Assembly (NCBI GenBank): GCA_016748015.1
Contig: JAAOMT010000096.1
Span: 513,600-577,599 of the forward strand
Length of the DNA stretch: 64,000 nucleotides
Direction: 5' to 3'
Source of the DNA: Geosiphon pyriformis
Taxonomy: Eukaryota > Glomeromycota > Glomeromycetes > Archaeosporales > Geosiphonaceae
A program made the translations under genes and the position numbers. The notes below the pieces were generated by a model. It did not search any database. It saw only the letters and a program-made list of their open reading frames with translations, and was not told the origin of the DNA. Each line of letters begins with the position of its first letter. The first letter of the stretch is position 1. Below, piece by piece: positions 9,758 through 21,851 of this stretch.

Positions 9758-11865
9758 ACTATTATTACCAAAAAAACTCACTTTATCTATTTAAAGTCTT
9801 ATTAATTCAATTATTACAATAATAAATTCATCAAAAAAAAATAAACTGAATAAAAAATCTTGGATTTATATAAAAAACCAAAAGTAAATAGGCTTTTTTA
9901 GTTGTAGTGGTATCCAAAAAAAATAAAACTCTACACTTGTATATTGACTACTACCAATTAAATACTATTATTAAAAGAAACATATATCTATTTATTAAAA
10001 TTAATGCAATGCTAAATCAATTTAATAATACTACTTTCTTTTTAACTATTGATTTAACTATTAGATTTTGACAAATAAAAATGGATCTAAAAAGCAGAAA
10101 AAAAACTGTTTTTATCACTAAATATAATACTTACAAATTTACAGTCATGTTTTTTGGTTTTACTAATGCTTTTCTTATTTTTTAATATTTAATGGGCAAA
10201 ATATTTAAATCAGTAAAAAAAAACTTTATTCTAATTACTTAAATAATATAATAGTATATTCAAAAATCTGGAATAAATATTGTTACTCATAAAAATTAGG
10301 AATTATAATAATAAGTAAAATAATTAATCAAAAATAGACATAATAAAAGAAGGAATTCCAGAATTTCTCTTGAAAAATTGCAGGATTTTAAGAAATCTTA
10401 TATAATATAAATTAGATATATATAGTGAAAATATTAAAATATTCATTTGATTCAGACAGAACAGTAATTAACAATAACTATTTATCCCATATCTCTTTTT
10501 TCAAAAGATATTTTTTTATGACTTAAAGTGAAATTATTTCTATATTAATAAAATTATTCATTATTATTCAATTCATATTATTATTACTTGATTAAAGAAA
10601 TATTAATCTATTCTATTCTATCAATACTTTATGTTAATAGAATTCAATGCTTAACTATACTAGATTAATAGCTCTTGATCACAGTTATTAATAGAATATT
10701 AATTTTTTATTTTTATTTATTTTTTATTTATTTTTTTTATTTCATTTTTTTGTTGTTTACTAATTAATTAAAAAGATTAAATGTTGAGTATTTGATGTTA
10801 AGAATAGTCTGGTAAAAAACCTGAAAACAAAAGTAAAAATTTAAGGATAGTTTACTAGAAGGGCATAACTGTTAAAATAAACTAGTCATTATACTAAAAA
10901 AAAAATTCACATAAGAAATCATTAATTAAATCTCTGTCTATTATATAAAAAACTTAACCAAAACCTTCTAACTCCAAAATCTAGAAATTACCAATATTAC
11001 CAGCTATTGAGCACCAAGTTATAAGTTTGTTATTTGTTTTAACACTCCAAATAATCATCTATAACAACATCTTAAATATTTGTTAAAAGTTTTTAATTTT
11101 TTCAAAAATGTTGGTCTTAAAATCAATCCAATTAAATCTTTTTTTGAATGTCAATCTACCCAATTTTTTGGTTATTTTATTATAAAAGATGAAATTTTCT
11201 TTAATCCAACCAAGATTATAAAAGTTCAGAATATTAAACAACTAATAAATATATATAAACTATGTTTTTTTTTGGTTTGGCCTTTTATTATCACAAATTT
11301 GTTAAAAATTTCTTTAAAATTGTCTCTTTTTTTAATTAATTACTCAGAAAAAATGTTAATTGCTACTAAAGTATACAATAACAAAAAACATTTAAAATTC
11401 TAAAAAAAAATTGGTTACAAAATCTATTCTTAAGCAATTTAATCTGAATTAATTTTTTATTTTCTATATTAATACACCTAATTATAGACTTAGCACTGTT
11501 TTCTTATAAAAAAATAAAAATAATAAAGAACATACTATAGCATATGTCAATAGAACTTTTTTATTAGCAGAACAGAACTATTCAATTATTAAGCAAGAAT
11601 GCTTAGCAGTAGTTTGGTTTACCAATTATTGGAGCAAAGTTTTTGGCTGTACAATAAAAAAAATTTAAAATACAAACAAATAACTTACTAGATATTTTAC
11701 TTAGATAAATTTAATTATAATATATAATATTACAAAAAAGTTAATTATTAAAATACCAATACTCTTTTCAAACCAACTTAATTATTAGTAACTTTCTCTT
11801 AATCAAACATAATAATAGACTTGGACAACTACTTTGCATTAATAAAATTTTTGAATGTCTTAGAA
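9755..11865 (+). mobile_element. Gypsy-1-type pol fragment (reverse transcriptase and RNase H), split by a solo LTR
   Basis: A decayed Ty3/gypsy pol frame without LTRs. From 9755 to 10280 it runs from the region before reverse transcriptase (THFIYLKSY) through VVVVSKKNKTLHLYIDYYQL, TTFFLTIDLTI, KTVFITKYNTYKFTVMFFG and the segment just before the YxDD motif. After the solo LTR it resumes at 11067 with NVGLKINPIKSFFECQSTQF, matching residue for residue the Gypsy-1 element at 51.7-59.5 kb, then RNase H-like blocks to about 11.7 kb and the chromodomain-proximal spacer to about 11.86 kb. Many stops come from CAA/CAG to TAA/TAG. The left edge sits inside a LINE-A ORF2, so this copy is older than the solo LTR and younger than that LINE. 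Confidence 0.75.
10281..11066 (+). repeat. Gypsy-3 solo LTR inside the gypsy pol fragment
   Basis: 786 bases, beginning TGTTACTCATAAA and ending ATAACA. It shares long stretches with the LTRs at 20978-21851, 33137-34003 (inverted) and 63527-64000, for example tagctcttgatcacagttat and agtctggtaaaaaac. The interrupted protein aligns across it without loss, and the flanks repeat the target (aatat left, acat right, one C-to-T difference), so this is a genuine solo LTR with a 4-5 base target duplication. Confidence 0.8.
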
Positions 11866-12430
11866 AAAATTAAAAGTTGTTAAAAATTTGTTTTTTAATG
11901 TAAATAGTTTTGAAAAGATTTTTACTTTTTTAAAAATTTGGTTTAATAAACAATTATGAAATATTAAGAATATACATAAAACTTTGCTTTATATTTTTTA
12001 ATAAACACAACTGTTTATAATTTTTGAAATTTTATTAATTTAATTAGTAAAAAAAACTTGTGTAATTAATTATAATTTTGTTAACTATTTTGAATTTAAA
12101 TCAGATTAAATTAACAAGAATTTATGTAAAAAAAATTAACTTTTATTATTATCAAAAAAAACATGATTTTAAAAATCTTTTTAGTAATAATAATACTTTT
12201 TTTAGCAATATATACAGCCAAGTATATTATTATTGACTATAGTATATACATAATTATATAGATTATTTTAGTATTTAGGAGAGCAAAAAATTAATAAAAA
12301 AATTGGTAAAATAAAAAAAAGTATTGTTATTATTATTTATTTTTGGATAAGAATTAGTTTTAATGTAAATTTTATAAAAAAATAATTAAATCCACATTTA
12401 GAACACAAAAAGCAAATTAAAACTAGAAAA
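11866..12430 (+). mobile_element. LINE-A ORF1 fragment, heavily decayed
   Basis: From about 11.94 kb the frame reads LYTLFINTTVYNF-like sequence, the same block as VGTTVHNLSNLLELYNKKTY in the copy at 8.64 kb, followed by degenerate downstream ORF1 sequence. Beyond about 12.4 kb nothing can be aligned by eye. Stops and frameshifts are dense. Confidence 0.5.
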
Positions 12431-13619
12431 CAAACTATTTAACTAAAGTATAACCAGAATTTTTTCAAAGAATTATTGAAAAAATGTGGTATTTAAAAAT
12501 TTATTTTGAAAGTAAAAATAAAAAAATTATAAAAAATTTTATAAAAAAAATATAACTGAAATATTTAATTAATTAAATATTATTGTTGAAATCTAATCTT
12601 TAATAATATAATATTTTTTATTATTTAATTAGTATTATAACAAAAACATATAATAAAACTAATAACTTATTTAATAAAATAAAACATAATATAAAATATT
12701 AATAATATGTATTAAATAACTAAAAAGTAATAAAAAATTTGAAAAAATAATAAAAAATACATACATATTTTAAATATTAATAAAAAATATTTAACTTAAA
12801 AAAAAAAAACATAAAAAAAATAATAGACTGCTTATTATAAAATTATAAAAAAAAGTTGCTTTAATATAAAAACTGATATTTTTTTTAGTTTATAGAAAAC
12901 TGTATATATAATTAAATTACATAAAATCTACATATTATATTAAGACTATTTTAAATATATTAATTATTTATATATATTAAATTACACAATTTAGTTGTAA
13001 ATTTACTTAGTATATTATTTTTTTAGAAGTTAATAATTTAGATAATTAGATTTATATAGCTAAATTTAGAACTATAATTATATATTATTAATACTAATTA
13101 TAATTATAATTAATATAATCAGACATAAATCAATTAATTATATTATTTAGTAATTATTTTTGAATAATAATTGCAAATTTAGAATATTAGACTGTATAAA
13201 TAAGAACATATAAAAATTTTAAATATAACAAAGTCTGTTGTTATTAGATTATATATATTAATTTTTAATTTTATTAATGTTTTTTAATTTGTCAAAAATT
13301 TTTTGTATTTAATTTAATTAAATAATTAGATTGTACTATATTTTTTTGTTGTTATTAAGCTAATTATTGATTTTTATTTTCTATTTGTTAACTGATTTTG
13401 TTAATTAAACATAATAATATAGATTTTTTTTACATAATTTTAATGATAATTTTCATAATATGTATTGTAATTTTTGTATTAAAAAACTATAAAAATCTCT
13501 AATAATATTTTTATCTATTTAATAACTTTTAGTAGCAAATCTTAGACATCTGTTGTAATAAATTTTTTTTCAGATGTTTTCAGATATTTTTTTTTGGTTT
13601 GGTATTTTAAATAAAGTTA
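12431..13619. other. AT-rich DNA without recognisable feature
   Basis: About 1.2 kb of nearly pure A/T with short direct and inverted A/T words (taattatattatt, aatataatatt) and no CG. No open frame or protein motif is recognisable. By position it could be the remainder of the LINE-A copy that resumes at 17.1 kb after the hAT element. Confidence 0.4.
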
Positions 13620-13629
13620 TATCTTTCTA

Positions 13630-13855
13630 AGTAGATTAGAGTTTCAATATTCAGTCTGATTTAGTTCAAATTAAATTAAATCACTAAACTAAACCAAACT
13701 TAAACAGAAGATTTGGCAAAATTTCAAACTTGAACTTGAACCAGACTTAAAATTATTGAACTTAAACTGAACCCAAACACATGTAATAAGTCTGGTTCAA
13801 GTTTAGTTTAAAGTTCATGAACATGTTCAGATTCAATTATTAAAAACATTATATT
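13630..13855. repeat. Subterminal repeat cluster, left end of the hAT remnant
   Basis: Dense degenerate copies of aacttgaac/aacttaaac and the complement gttcaagtt over about 220 bases (for example caaacttgaacttgaacc, then ggttcaagtttagtttaaag). A similar cluster lies at the other end of the hAT region. hAT transposases bind short repeated subterminal motifs, so this is a plausible binding array. The exact terminal inverted repeats could not be fixed. Confidence 0.45.
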
Positions 13856-15547
13856 ATACTATATTATTATTTAATTTTTTTTTCAATAATTTTTGTATTT
13901 ATAATTAAAAATATTGTGTCATTCTTATAGTTTTAAACACTAAACAAGATCTTATATTTGTAATCATATTCTCATCTGCAGAAAAAGTGTGTTTAGAAGC
14001 AACAAATAATTTCTGAATTGTTAAATAATTATAAATCATACATATAAGATGAAAAAATTGTGTTTAATATACCTAAATATTAAATTATTAATAAAATATT
14101 AATTTAGATAAATATTTTTTGTAATATATCTTCTACCATGCCATTATATTTATTTCTCTATTGGCCATTTTTTTAAAGATATAACAATCAATTTTTTCAA
14201 GTTTTTTTTTTTCATCATTGTCAAAGTTTGTCTCTAATATAAATTGTGTAACTAATACTATAGTATTATTAAAATTGCCATTCAACAAAAAACTGTTATT
14301 TAATGTTGATATAATATTCAATGTGTATTCCATTTTAAAAAGAATATACATTCTAAAAATTTATTTATTGTGTAAAAATTGGAAAATAAAACTGTTTAAA
14401 TAAATTAATAACTTATAATTTTTTTATTTTATTAATATTATCATTTGAAAATTCTCTTTTTGTGAAATAATAGAATTTTTTTTTGAATACAATACAATAC
14501 AGAACATTATAGTTGTATTTGTTTTAGAATAATATTCAACCAACTTTTTTTTTGCTGTCTTAGTCACCATAATAAGTAATAGATTTAATATTAAATATGT
14601 TAAATAAATAACTAAATAAATACAATTGAGAGTATAATGTTTTACCAAATTTATTATTATCAATTGTCTTTGATATAATTATAAATAATATTAAAGAAAA
14701 AAATATTTAAGAAAACATTATTATTTGAACTGGCTGACATTTTAATCATAATATTCTTAAATAATTCAAAAAATTTAGCAATTTTATCAAAGACAATCCA
14801 CTAATTGTGTAAAATAGCATATTGATAAAAATTAATGTAAATAGTAGTAAGAGTGTTTAATGTTTATAAATTTACAGTTAAAATTTTTGTATTCAAAATA
14901 TATAGAATCAGAAATAAATAACTTGCTAATTTAAAAAATAACTTATTTTTGATTATATTATAAGTAAAATTCTACTGGATAGAACAATTCAGAATGAGTT
15001 TATAATATTTAATTTAACAAGTATTACAGATGTATTTAAAAAGCTCAAAATATTGGAATAAGGTACAAATTGTAGAGTTAAGTTTTTTAATCTTTAATTT
15101 ATATAAAGTTTACATTAAAAAAATTTCAAATAAATATATTTAGTTTGGGTTTTTAACAAATATCTTGAAAATATTATTTTTTATTTTATTTAAGACTACT
15201 TGCACTGTCAAGTTTAAAATATAATCAAAGCATCAAAATTAAAAGTCTTTTAAGTTCTATTAAATGTTTTTTTCTTTTAATTTTCTCATTAATTCTTTTA
15301 TAAAAGTACTATTATTTATGATATTATCAAGAATAATAGCAAAAAGCTATCAAAAAAAATTAAGTTATAACTAATAAAATTAATGATAAATTTGTATAAA
15401 AAAAAAGTGAATATAGCTTTTTTTAAACTTCTTTTTTAACTTTTTTGGCTGAAAATTTGGCTTATGGCAATAATAAAAACCACTTAAGCTAATATTAAGA
15501 AAATCCAATTTTCAATAATATAAGCACTATGATAACTTTAAATCTCA

Positions 15548-15787
15548 GATAATATTAATGCTGAAAATTTAGCTTTAACGCAATAATAAAAACAAACTTA
15601 AGTTAATATTAAGAAAATATAATTTTCAATAATATGAACACTGTAGTAATTTTAAGTCTCAAATAATGCTAATGCTAAAAATTCAGCTTTGAAACAATGA
15701 TGAAAACCAATTTAAGTTAATATTAAAAAAACACAATTTTTGATAATATGGATATTATAATAGCTCTGAATCTTAGATAATACTAAT
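15548..15787. repeat. Tandem repeat, three copies of about 113 bases
   Basis: Units begin at 15548, 15560+100 (about 15560) and 15674 in the order gctgaaaatttggc, gctgaaaatttagc and gctaaaaattcagc; starts are at 15548, 15560 is the second block's line position and the third is 15674. Measured start to start the spacings are close to 112-114 bases only if the first start is taken at 15448, which is where the first gctgaaaatttggc lies; the array therefore spans about 15448-15787. Each unit shares taatattaagaaaat, aattttcaataatat and a closing ctcagataatattaat-like block. It lies within the hAT remnant. No coding sense is evident. Confidence 0.6.
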
Positions 15788-16869
15788 ATGCTATGTGGTA
15801 TACCAATCTTATTATTGGCTATTGACTAACCAAATTTATGTAAGAATATATATACATATCTTTAATATAATTTTATAATTTTTTAATACTTTAAAAAATT
15901 TATTTGTAATATTTATTCTATTATGTTGTTTACTTATTAATCCAAAATTAATTATTGTTTATTAAAAATCTCAATTATTATTAATATAATAAGTGATAAT
16001 GAAAACAAAAGCTTTGTTATTAAGAAATATTCAGAAATCTAATATAAAAAAATTTTTGAACTTAATAGTATCTAAGTATATCTATTATATTATAAATATA
16101 GATAAAAAAAAACCATTTTATAATAAAAGTAGTACTTATTCTTAATTTTTGTCTACCTTAAACATAGAGTTCTATAACTTTATTTTTAATTATATTAGCA
16201 CAAACAAGTTGAGAAATAGGATTTAAATATTAGAATATTTTGATTAATTTAGAGTCTTTCATTATAAGAAGTAGTTACTGGCAGTTAATAAGCCAAATAA
16301 TAATTATGCCATAAAGTTTTTTATTATTAATATTAATAACAGTTATTACAGAAGACTAGAACAGTTTTCTAGTTAGATTGGTCAAAAATTATTAAAAAAA
16401 TAGCAATCTTATCTGTCAAAATATTTCTTCAATTGATTTACAATTTTTCTGTATATTTTGCCTTTTTTTATGATATTTTTTTATTGTAATATATACTGCC
16501 CAATAGGAAGTCTTAAAATAATGTCATAAGGATTTGGTAGTATCTGTAATTCTATAAGAAAATAATTTATGTACACATTTTAAGACTGTATATTTAGCTG
16601 TTTTTTTTTCTTTTGTTTATTCAAACTTATTAAAATAATCTTATATTTTACTCTAAAAACTATGTTTACTAAATATATTAATATTTAGACTATTTAGATT
16701 ATTAAATTTTGTTATTTTGAATTATGAATCTTCAGTAACATTAAATAATACTAATAATAAATTTATTTTGGTAAGTTAAAAAGTAGAGTTATTATATATG
16801 TATAATTTTATATATTTTTTTAACTAATCATAGTAATTAAATAAAGTAATAATTAATAAACAAGTAGTA

Positions 16870-17085
16870 CAAGTTATATTTTTTTTAATTCTATTGAACT
16901 TAAACAAATTCATAAACATCAAACCAAACTTGAACTGAACTTAAACTTGTCAAAAAGGTTTAATGCCAAACTTAAATCAAATCTATTTTAAAAAATTGAT
17001 TCAGTTCAAGTTCAATTTATAATTTAAACTAAACTTAAACAACACCCAAAGTTCAGTTGAGTTTGATTTAATTAGAATTCTAAAA
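16870..17085. repeat. Subterminal repeat cluster, right end of the hAT remnant
   Basis: A second cluster of aacttgaactgaac, aacttaaac, cagttcaagttcaa and related words over about 215 bases, counterpart of the cluster at 13630-13855. The two enclose the hAT transposase blocks and are about 3.2 kb apart. LINE-A sequence begins just after this cluster. Confidence 0.45.
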
Positions 17086-17099
17086 TAAATATGTATAAT

Positions 17100-19400
17100 A
17101 TAAATTTATATTTTGTCAATATAAAATACAGTTTTGTTAATTTTATAGAATAAATTAGTAAATTGGCTAAGAAATTAAATACATTTGTGCTAATAATTCG
17201 TTAATTTAATTTTAAATATTAGTTATTAATGATTTTTTTATTACAAAATTAAGTGAATAATATAGTAATAAAAAAAAATTTAAATGTAATCACTAATGAC
17301 AAAACTGTTTTTGTTTTGGAATTTTTAGCTTTTTTAAATATTGTTAAGTTAAAAAAACAATTAAATAATTTGTCTAAATTAATTATAAGTTTGATAACAA
17401 GATTTAATAATTTGGTTCTAGTTTTAATAATTACTTATTTAAAAAATTGCTATATGCAATATACATAAAATAAATAATTTTATAAAACAGAAAAATATTG
17501 TTAAATAGTATAAAAAAATAGACAATATAATATTTATAATTATTAAGACAAAATTTAAAAAAAAGTATATTTATAAATTATTAATAAGTTTAATAATATT
17601 AAAATTTATATTTTTGGTTTGAATTTTGGTTATTTGAGTATTGGTATTATTATTATTATAAAAAATTATTTGGCAAAACATTTTTGCAAAATTATTGATT
17701 TTTTTAATTAAATTACTCTTTAAAAACAAACTTTTAATTAATTTTATGCTAATATAATTATAATTACATATTTTTTTTAAGCTAAAAATATTAATATATT
17801 GATTGCCAAAACTATTAATAAATTTTTTTTTGTGGTTTTAAATAATAATTTTAATAAAAATAGATCTTATAAAAATATTAGTTTTAAAAAATACTTAAAT
17901 ATAAATCTGGTCAATTCTTTAATAAATAGTATATTTACTAAAATTTCTATATGAAAAATTTTAGAAGTTAAAAAAAAATAATTAATTATATTTTGGTTTT
18001 TACAGATTTTAGTAATAGAATAGTATATAAAAGTATAAAAAATATTACAAATTTCTTTAATATTGATTATTAAACAGTTTTTGTTTTTATTGGTCTAAAT
18101 AGATTTTTAGATATATAGCTAAATTTTGTTTACAAACAGACAAACAAAAATAGATAAAAATTTAATATAAAAAATATAAATAATGCTAAGTAGTTTTGTT
18201 TTAAGGATATTATTAAAACCAATTTTGTTTTGTTTTATGTTAATTTTGTTATTTTAAAAAATTTTTCAGATTTGGATATTTTATAAGATATAATTTGTAA
18301 AATAATATGTTTTTCTATAAATAAAATTTCTTTTAAAGTTTAACATAAAAAATATGATAATATTTTTTTTAAGCTGTTATTTAAATTATACAAGTTGGAA
18401 ATTTTTATGTTAAAAATTATTAAGACATTACAATCTATACCAAATATTAATTTTGTATTATTAATAGATAGTTAAAAGTTTTTTAATACTAAAAAAGCTT
18501 TAAGTATTCAGATTTTATTTTAATTTTAATATTATTTATTTTAAGCTTTGTAGTATTAAAAAGTTATATTATATGATTAAGCTTTTAAAGTCTTAAAAAT
18601 AAAAAAATAAAATATTAGAATAGCTATTAACAAATACATAGAAAATTTTACAACAAATAAAAATATTTTAGAATACTTATTTCATTAAATAGGTTTTAAC
18701 TACTTAGTTGTAAATAATAAGCTGCTTTTAGTTTTTAAAAATATTAAATTTAAGATAAATAATTTTATAGAAAGTTAAACTTAAAGAAAATCTGTCTTGA
18801 ATTATATTTTTAACTTATAATAATATTAATATCTATTTTTAGACCATGTAAATAATAATGTTTTTTTTTGAAGTTATAAATATAATAAGTTTTGAAAAAA
18901 TATTGAATAAATTAATAAGCTTTTTAATAACAAAACTGTTAATCTGTTTGATATTTTAAACAAGCTTTAAAAGCATTGTAACAATTTAATTTTGCACATG
19001 TTTTTAACTCTGTTTAATGTTTGTTTATTGCATAAATTAGGTTTTAAATCATAAAAAAAAGCTTAAGTATTAATAATTCTTAAATTTTATAAATAAAATA
19101 ATGTTTTTATAAACATTTATTCTATTGTTTTAATTAAAACTGCTTAGAAAATTTTTTCTAAAATTTTTTTAAACAAAATTTTTTTAATAAATAATAAGTT
19201 TAATAAACTTTAAAGTAATAATTTTTTAGTACTTAAAAACACATTAACAAAATTTTCTGTTTTTGCTATTGGCTTTATAATAAAAAATGCTTTAAAAAAA
19301 CCACAAACTTTGATTGGTTCTGTAAAACATAAAAAAAGGTTATAACTTTTTTAGATAATATTATTTAAAAAACAGTCTGTTTTAATATTATTAGCAAAAA
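17100..19400 (+). mobile_element. LINE-A copy: end of ORF1 and ORF2 (endonuclease and part of reverse transcriptase), decayed
   Basis: Starts with the ORF1 tail (ISKLAKKLNTF at about 17.16 kb, as in KLAKRLNAFKPTISQ of the first copy). ORF2 follows from about 17.25 kb. The endonuclease block AKTINKFFFVVLNNNFNK near 17.8 kb corresponds to AKTINKTLFVILSNNFNK in the minus copy at 62.6 kb. Degenerate sequence then continues through the linker and into reverse transcriptase to about 19.4 kb, where a scrap of Gypsy-2 LTR begins. The best open frame is 71 codons. Nearly every Gln and Trp codon is a stop. Confidence 0.6.
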
Positions 19401-19404
19401 TTTG

Positions 19405-19510
19405 ATATATTATTTAGCATAAAATTATTTTTATAATTCTTATTATTAATTAACATATATTATTATTTTAATTTATTATTTATTATTTTATTAAATTAAA
19501 CAAATTAAAT
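19405..19510 (+). repeat. Gypsy-2 LTR fragment
   Basis: About 100 bases (tagcataaaattattttta, then attattaattaacatatatt) matching the inner end of the Gypsy-2 LTR in the same orientation as the solo LTR at 50296, inverted relative to the full element at 23170. It sits at the junction between a LINE-A copy and a LINE-B copy. Confidence 0.55.
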
Positions 19511-20977
19511 TTTTGTCTCTTCATTTTATGAACATAACTAAAGCAAAGAATAAAAAAGCTGCACTTAATATTTTCTCTGAAATATCTAATAAAATTTTAA
19601 CCAAAGGAGCTCTTTTTGTAGTAAAAACAACTAGACAGAATGTTTTAGAAGCCTTTTTTTTATCTGATAATTATGAAAAGCTGCCTTTAATAGTTATTAA
19701 AGCAATTTTTTTATCTTTGGCTAGTTTTTTATCAGTTAAAGTTCTCTCAAAAAGACATTTGAATTAGTTCCAGTGTTGCCTCCACTCTTACTAAAAGCCC
19801 AAAAATGTTTAATAATAGACCAGTTAACAAGTTGGTATTCTTTTCTATAGCTTCAACATCTAGTGCTACTAGTACCACCTTTTTAAAAAAAATGGTCAAA
19901 AAAACCAAAAGTTTAGAAAAGTGGGAACAGTCACTTGTCTCTGCTATTGTTACACCAAACTCTTTTGTGATTCCAACTGAGATCTTAAGTAAGATCTTTG
20001 CTATATTATCTAGCACATCATCTAAGATAGGCCAAGATTAATTACTGGCTATATTGCCAAATGTGGTGTCTTTCAGCAAATTTTTGCTAATTCTAAAAGC
20101 AAAACAATTATTTTCTGTTGGATTATCTGTTCTTAGAAACTAGGCTGATCAAATAAAAACTGAATTATCCCCTTTGGTTTCTGGTGCTGCCACTAGTAGT
20201 GCTTGGGAAATTATTACTAGTCATTAAAGATTTGCTGAGTGGATGGTCTTCTCTCCAATATCTGGTGCTACTTTTAAAATCAAATTGGCTCATGTTAGGG
20301 CTGTTTTTTAGTCTGTATATGGTTTTTTGGGTGCAAAATCTGTTTCTAAGAACAATTTAAAGCTCTTTTATGTGAAGTTTGCTTCTCAAAGTTCTTTAGA
20401 TGCTGTATTTTTGGTTGAGCTTACAAGCTTTGTTTACTTTGTCACTTTCAAAATTGTCAAGTTTCTGGTGGTTTCTGAATTTAATTCCTTTCTTGCTGCT
20501 ATTGCACTGTGTGATGTGTTTTTGAGTGTGTCTGTTATTGACATTAAGACAGCTTTTGGTGTGTTTGGTAATATTACTTATGTTGTGCTGAAACCTGTTA
20601 GCATTTGGCAATATGTAGTTGTTTATTTTAAAAATTTGAATTCTGCTATATTTGCTTTAAATTATTAGTTAGTTTTGGTGGGCAAAAATAGTGTTAGAAT
20701 TTTCTCTTTGGTAAATCAGAATGAAACTATTTTGTCTTGTAATAGATTTAAAACCAAGTTGGTTAATCTCCTCTCTGGCTATATAGCTTTCAAAATTAGT
20801 GATATAATTTCTCAAGTTGGTAGTTAGACATGTTTTATTCCCCATTTTTCTAAATCTGGTCATTGTTCTTAATCTGTCTTGGTTACATTTGGTTCTCAAA
20901 TTGATTTGGATACTGTAGTACTAAAAACTAGTACACTAAAAAAATGCTATATTTGGTGAGAAATCTCTGGTTGCTGG
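19511..20977 (+). pseudogene. LINE-B ORF1, cut by a Gypsy-3 LTR
   Basis: The best-preserved LINE-B ORF1 in the window. It reads from NITKAKNKKAALNIFSEISN (19537) through KSPKMFNNRPVNKLVF, TAFGVFGNITYVVLKPVSIW with VVVYFKNLNSA (RRM-like fold, about 20.5-20.65 kb) and SQVGSQTCFIPHFSKSGH, to the start of a CCHC-type cysteine block at about 20.97 kb where the LTR begins. Stops at several positions replace Gln (CAG to TAG) and Trp. Frames 19513-19767, 19805-20041 and 20327-20668 are the open pieces. The product would be the nucleic-acid-binding partner of the LINE reverse transcriptase. Other copies: 37.83 kb and 42.93 kb (both +). Confidence 0.75.
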
Positions 20978-21851
20978 TGTTACTCATAAAGAAAACATAT
21001 AAAAAAAAACAATAAAAAAACAGATAGACTAATAGGAGAGTAGTAGTTAGTACATGAGCACATTGCTCAACAATGTGGAGAAATGTTAAAAAATTAAGAC
21101 ACATTGCTTAAGAAATTATAGCACATTACTTGGGAATGTAAACAATCTTATAGAATCTAAATTATATATATATAGCAAGAGCATTAGAAGCAAAAAAGAC
21201 AGAACAATTACCAAGACTTTTTAGTTTTGAACTTTTCTTCCTATCTATTCACTAATTACTTCATAGATAGTTCATATCTATTAAAGTAAAATCATCAAAA
21301 ATATTAATAAAATACTTATATATAACCAATTTATATTGCTATCATTTGATTAAGAAACATTTATTAAAACTTTAACTATTAACACTTTATGTTGATAATT
21401 GCTGATATTTAACTATGCTGGAACAATAGCTCTTGATCACAGTTATTAACAAAATACTAACTTCTATTGTTTTGGCTTATTCTCTTTATTTTTTTTATTT
21501 TTTTTATTTCTTTTTATTGTTGTTTACTAATTGATTAAGAATTAAGCATTGAGTTATTAACATCTCAGATAGTCTGGTAAAAAACCCAAATAGAAGAGTA
21601 CAGAATAGTAATTGGATAGCTTACCAGAAAGGCATGACTGCTAAAATAAACTGGCCACTAAGCTAAAGAAAAAAATTAGGAAACCCAGCACCAAAAAATT
21701 ACACACCATTGAATCTCTGTTCATTATACAAAAGATTCAACCAAAACCTTCAGATTGTAAAACCTTTAGATAGTACTATTAATTACAGCCCTTGAGCACC
21801 AAGTTACGAGTTTGTTATTTGATTTGAGACTCCAAATAATTACTTGTAATA
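20978..21851 (+). repeat. Gypsy-3 5' LTR
   Basis: 874 bases from TGTTACTCATAAAG to GTAATA, a decayed form of TGTTAC...GTAACA. Followed by two bases and a primer-binding site beginning TGGTGCT at 21854. It carries the same blocks as the other Gypsy-3 LTRs (tagctcttgatcacagttat near 21430; agtctggtaaaaaaccc near 21570). It interrupts LINE-B ORF1. Confidence 0.75.

Larger units (their letters stand above)
13620..17090 (-). mobile_element. hAT-type DNA transposon remnant
   Basis: Minus-strand reading finds two diagnostic blocks of hAT transposases. One, at about 13935-14010, is the C-terminal dimerisation motif ASKHTFSADENMITNIRSCL, which fits the hAT pattern SSVxSERxFSxAGxxITxxRxxL. The other, at about 14490-14560, is EYYSKTNTTIMFCIVL, matching the conserved 'C-V-L-D-P-R' block upstream of it. 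The rest of the transposase (about 14.6-16.5 kb) is too decayed to read, and the BED zinc finger expected at its N-terminus is not visible. Clusters of AACTTGAAC-type words mark both ends (separate entries). Insertion into a LINE-A copy is inferred, because LINE-A sequence resumes immediately at 17.1 kb. Confidence 0.6.

Noticed and set aside
15448-15787. A CRISPR-like array
   Set aside because: The whole unit is repeated with no short-repeat/unique-spacer alternation, and the host is eukaryotic.
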